DNA from: CAXBID01 sp963975495
GTDB taxonomy: Bacteria; Bacteroidota; Bacteroidia; Flavobacteriales; Flavobacteriaceae
Length of the DNA: 17,200 nt
Assembly: GCA_963975495.1 (NCBI GenBank)
Contig: CAXBID010000059.1
Location: 1-17,200, forward strand
Reading direction: 5' to 3'
Part shown: in pieces, positions 14,505 to 17,200 of the stretch
Layout: each line of letters opens with the position of its first letter
Position numbering within the stretch: position 1 is the stretch's first letter
Position numbers and translations under genes: made by a program
Notes under the pieces: generated by a model
The model's input: the letters and a program-made list of their open reading frames with translations, nothing else
Database searches by the model: none
Told to the model about the DNA's origin: nothing

Positions 14505-15545
14505 ATGCGAATAGAATACGATATAAAATTAGGGTTTAAGGATGTTATGATTAGACCAAAAAGATCGACTTTAAAAAGTAGATCGGAAGTTAATTTAGAA
14601 CGCCATTTTAAGTTTTTACACAGTCCGTTTACTTGGACTGGAATTCCAATTATAGCAGCAAATATGGATACTGTTGGCACCTTCGACATGGCAAAAGCAC
14701 TTGCGGAAAATAATTTATTTACCACTGTTCATAAACATTATTCATTAACAGATTGGAATGTTTTTGTTTCAAGTTTGCCCGAAAAATACACTAATAATAT
14801 TGCCGTAAGCACTGGTATCAGTAAAACAGATTCTGAAAAACTAGCAGCCATTATAAAGGCTGGTCCATCTTTGAAATTTATATGCATTGATGTAGCCAAC
14901 GGTTACTCAGAGTATTTTGCGGATTTTGTAAAACAAACTCGAGATCTTTACCCAGAGAAAGTAATTATTGCTGGTAATGTTGTTACAGGTGAAATGGTTG
15001 AAGAACTTTTACTTTCTGGTGCTGATATTGTAAAAGTAGGTATTGGTCCCGGTTCTGTTTGCACAACGCGTGTTAAAACGGGTGTTGGCTATCCGCAATT
15101 ATCTGCTATAATAGAATGTGCTGATGCGGCCCATGGTTTGGGCGGACAAATAATTAGTGATGGAGGTTGCGCAATCCCGGGTGATATCGCAAAAGCTTTT
15201 GGAGCTGGAGCCGACTTTGTTATGCTTGGTGGCATGCTAGCAGGACATGATGAAAGTGGTGGTGAAATAATTAAAAAAAATGGAGAGTCGTACCGAAAAT
15301 TTTATGGTATGAGTTCTTCAATGGCCATGGAAAAACATGTTGGCGGCGTTGCCGAATATAGAGCTAGCGAAGGAAAAACGGTTGAAATTCCTTATAAGGG
15401 CTCCGTTGAAAATACACTTCAAGATATTTTAGGCGGTTTAAGAAGTACCTGTACTTATGTTGGTGCGTCCCGTTTAAAAGAATTGACCAAACGCACTACC
15501 TTCATTCGTGTTAATGAACAGGAGAATAGAGTTTACAACTCATAA
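14505..15545 (+). CDS. guaC: GMP reductase
   Basis: GMP reductase converts GMP to IMP with NADPH, releasing ammonia, and so returns guanine nucleotides to the purine pool. The protein has 346 residues, close to the 347 of E. coli GuaC. It is a TIM barrel of the IMPDH/GMPR family without the CBS domains usual in IMP dehydrogenase. The catalytic loop GIGPGSVCTTRVKTGVG carries C186 and T188. The phosphate-binding region SDGGCAIPGDIAKAFGAGAD (218-237) and the flap-side motif YGMSSSMAMEKH (267-278) match the GMPR rather than the IMPDH form. The ATG at 14505 gives the expected MRIEYDIKLGFKDV start. The 144-bp gap to the divergent kinase gene holds that gene's promoter. A candidate -7 element for guaC (TACTTTTA, 14476-14483) lacks a matching -33. 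Confidence 0.94.
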   Translation: MRIEYDIKLGFKDVMIRPKRSTLKSRSEVNLERHFKFLHSPFTWTGIPIIAANMDTVGTFDMAKALAENNLFTTVHKHYSLTDWNVFVSSLPEKYTNNIAVSTGISKTDSEKLAAIIKAGPSLKFICIDVANGYSEYFADFVKQTRDLYPEKVIIAGNVVTGEMVEELLLSGADIVKVGIGPGSVCTTRVKTGVGYPQLSAIIECADAAHGLGGQIISDGGCAIPGDIAKAFGAGADFVMLGGMLAGHDESGGEIIKKNGESYRKFYGMSSSMAMEKHVGGVAEYRASEGKTVEIPYKGSVENTLQDILGGLRSTCTYVGASRLKELTKRTTFIRVNEQENRVYNS

Positions 15546-15559
15546 GGAGATCCTGTTCA
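15515..15559 (+). terminator. Nested hairpin terminator overlapping the end of guaC
   Basis: TGAACAGGA (15515-15523, inside guaC) is the exact reverse complement of TCCTGTTCA (15551-15559, after the stop codon). Inside the 27-nt loop a second stem, GAGTT (15529-15533) with AACTC (15537-15541), can form. A T-rich stretch starts a few bases downstream. The structure would stop guaC transcription before the next plus-strand gene. The long loop makes efficiency uncertain. Confidence 0.5.
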
Positions 15560-15765
15560 ATAGTTTCTGTTTTTAAGTTTTTGTTTGTTAATATTTAAAT
15601 AATCAAAGATCTAATTTATTAATTTGCGATTTTGTATAGTCAAAACCTATAATCTTATTAATACTTATTCACTTTTATAATTTAAAGAACTTTTTAACTA
15701 CAAAATAGATTATTTTTACTGTATCTTTTCCATTATAGAATCTCGAAAAAATAACCAATATATTT

Positions 15766-17200
15766 ATGGCTTTAAAAATTGTAATCTCACATAAAACAAT
15801 ATACAAATACGATCGTCCTGTTTCTTTATCTCCACATATTTTCAGATTGCGACCTGCACCACATAGCAGAACACCAATTGAAGCCTATTCCATAAAAATT
15901 AAACCTGAAAATCAATTTTTCAACTGGCAACAAGACCCGTTTGGGAATTATTTAGCACGTTTGATTTTTCCAGAAAAAACCACAGAACTATCAATAGATG
16001 TTGAAATTATAGCCGATTTAAAAACCATAAATCCATTTGATTTTTTTGTTGAAGAATATGCCGAGGAATATCCTTTTGAATATACGGAGACTACAAAAAA
16101 AGAGCTTCAACCCTATTTAGAAATAACTGATAAAGGAAAGCTGCTTGAAGATTTTATAAAGACCATTGATTACACGCCAAGAAAAACTATTTATTTTTTA
16201 ATTCATATTAATCAAAAGATATATGAATACTTAAATTATAATATCCGTATGGATCCAGGTGTTCAGTCCTGTGAGCAAACCCTGGAACAAAAAAATGGCT
16301 CTTGCAGGGATTATGCTTGGTTATTCGTGCAAGTATTAAGACATTTAGGTTTTGGTGCGCGTTTTGTGTCTGGGTATTTAGTACAGTTAAAATCCGATGA
16401 AAAATCATTAGATGGTCCCTCAGGTCCTGAAGAAGATTTTACAGATTTACACGCTTGGGCTGAAGTATATCTCCCTGGCGCTGGTTGGATAGGTTTTGAT
16501 GCCACATCAGGTTTATTGGCCGGAGAGGGGCACATTCCTTTAGCCTGCACACCATCATTTGAAAGTGCTGCCCCTGTTTCTGGAATGACAGATAAATGCG
16601 AAACTGAATTTTTCTTTGAAAACTCCGTAACACGTATTTTTGAATCGCCAAGAGTTACAAAACCCTACACAGAAGAACAATGGAAAGCCATTTATAAACT
16701 AGGTTTTAAAGTTGAAAAAGAATTACAAAAAGGTGATGTACGATTAACTATGGGTGGCGAACCTACGTTTGTATCTATTGACGATATGGAATCTCCTGAA
16801 TGGAATACAGATGCTGATGGACCGCACAAACGGGAACTTGCAAAAAACCTTTCAGCAAGATTGTATGAAGAATTTGGTCCAGGTGGTGTTTTGCATCAAG
16901 CACAAGGAAAATGGTATCCAGGTGAACCGCTTCCAAGGTGGCAAATTGAAATCTGTTGGAGAAAAGATGGCAAGAAAATTTGGCATAATAAAAAGCTATT
17001 ATCGCTTTTTGCTGATGAACATGAAATTCCTAAAGATGCCGACAAGCAATTTTTAGAGACCTTAACAAAATACTTAGGCGTTACCAATAAACATATTATT
17101 CCAACATACGAAGATGCGTTTTACTTTCTTTGGGAAGAAGGCAAATTACCTTTGGATATCGATCCTACCAAAGAAGACGGTACGATGTTGGTTAAGGATA
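15766..17200 (+). CDS. Transglutaminase-like protein with DUF2126 (predicted amidoligase) region, 3' end outside the window
   Basis: The frame from ATG 15766 stays open to the window edge (478 codons seen). Residues about 1-90 match the bacterial transglutaminase N-terminal domain. Residues about 150-250 are a transglutaminase/protease core with the full Cys-His-Asp triad: C180 (NGSCRDYAW), H229 (DLHAWAEVY) and D245 (GFDATSG). From about residue 310 (YKLGFKVEKEL, then TMGGEPTFVSIDD and DADGPHKRELA) it matches the DUF2126 family, annotated as a putative amidoligase. Full fusions are about 1100 residues, so over half the protein lies to the right. From what I recall, relatives occur beside ATP-grasp, alpha-E (DUF403) and further transglutaminase genes thought to make or trim peptide tags; none is visible here. 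The 220-bp upstream gap follows the guaC terminator and shows no clear promoter. The substrate is unknown. Confidence 0.9.
   Translation, partial: MALKIVISHKTIYKYDRPVSLSPHIFRLRPAPHSRTPIEAYSIKIKPENQFFNWQQDPFGNYLARLIFPEKTTELSIDVEIIADLKTINPFDFFVEEYAEEYPFEYTETTKKELQPYLEITDKGKLLEDFIKTIDYTPRKTIYFLIHINQKIYEYLNYNIRMDPGVQSCEQTLEQKNGSCRDYAWLFVQVLRHLGFGARFVSGYLVQLKSDEKSLDGPSGPEEDFTDLHAWAEVYLPGAGWIGFDATSGLLAGEGHIPLACTPSFESAAPVSGMTDKCETEFFFENSVTRIFESPRVTKPYTEEQWKAIYKLGFKVEKELQKGDVRLTMGGEPTFVSIDDMESPEWNTDADGPHKRELAKNLSARLYEEFGPGGVLHQAQGKWYPGEPLPRWQIEICWRKDGKKIWHNKKLLSLFADEHEIPKDADKQFLETLTKYLGVTNKHIIPTYEDAFYFLWEEGKLPLDIDPTKEDGTMLVKD

Noticed and set aside
14453..14725. Minus-strand frame overlapping the start of guaC
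   Set aside because: It is antisense to the conserved GuaC N-terminus, has no family match and no promoter.
15623..15729. Promoter for the transglutaminase gene (TTTG at 15623 or 15631; TATCTTTT at 15722)
   Set aside because: The TTTG sites are not followed by a good -7 element, and TATCTTTT has no TTTG at the right distance upstream.
16208..17087. Several short frames on both strands inside the transglutaminase gene
   Set aside because: They overlap the continuous frame with an intact Cys-His-Asp triad and DUF2126 motifs, so they are shadows.

Overview
The window looks like chromosomal DNA from a marine-type member of the Flavobacteriaceae (Bacteroidetes). It is AT-rich and Shine-Dalgarno sites are largely absent. 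Two promoters fit the Bacteroidetes pattern TTTG-N20-TAnnTTTG. The protein families are typical of the group: BshA, the NagZ-type GH3/serine-hydrolase fusion, a cysteine-free LptD followed by RidA, and a split iron-sulfur/CCG oxidoreductase. I see no phage, plasmid, IS transposase, CRISPR, tRNA or rRNA.

Layout. Positions 172-9502 carry seven genes on the minus strand. In transcription order they are a zinc amidase (8384-9502), an MCE/MlaD-type protein (7370-8332), a membrane 4Fe-4S dicluster protein (6051-7364), its CCG-domain partner (5163-5954), a small flavobacterial protein of unknown function (4595-5080), a 971-residue NagZ-like GH3 plus serine hydrolase fusion (1386-4301) and bshA for bacillithiol synthesis (172-1308). 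Divergent from the amidase, lptD (9758-12391) and ridA (12403-12783) form a plus-strand pair. A hybrid sensor kinase (12942-14360, minus) converges on ridA and diverges from guaC (14505-15545, plus). The right edge cuts a transglutaminase/DUF2126 protein (15766 onward, plus).

Function. Much of the left and centre concerns the cell envelope: septal or remodelling amidase, lipid-transport MCE protein, LPS insertion by LptD, and muropeptide turnover by the GH3 fusion. The two Fe-S proteins probably form a membrane electron-transfer module feeding quinone, resembling a split EtfD. BshA adds thiol redox metabolism, guaC purine salvage and ridA enamine/imine detoxification.

Most notable points. 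(1) The hybrid kinase has Tyr107 where the H-box phosphoacceptor His should be, while its ATP-binding and receiver motifs are intact. (2) A roughly 180-bp imperfect foldback element lies directly upstream of the GH3 gene. (3) lptD has no ordinary start codon in front of its apparent signal peptide; removing one T would restore one. (4) The transglutaminase/DUF2126 gene at the right edge belongs to a poorly characterised predicted amidoligase system. (5) Several intergenic gaps hold clusters of hairpins or short direct repeats.
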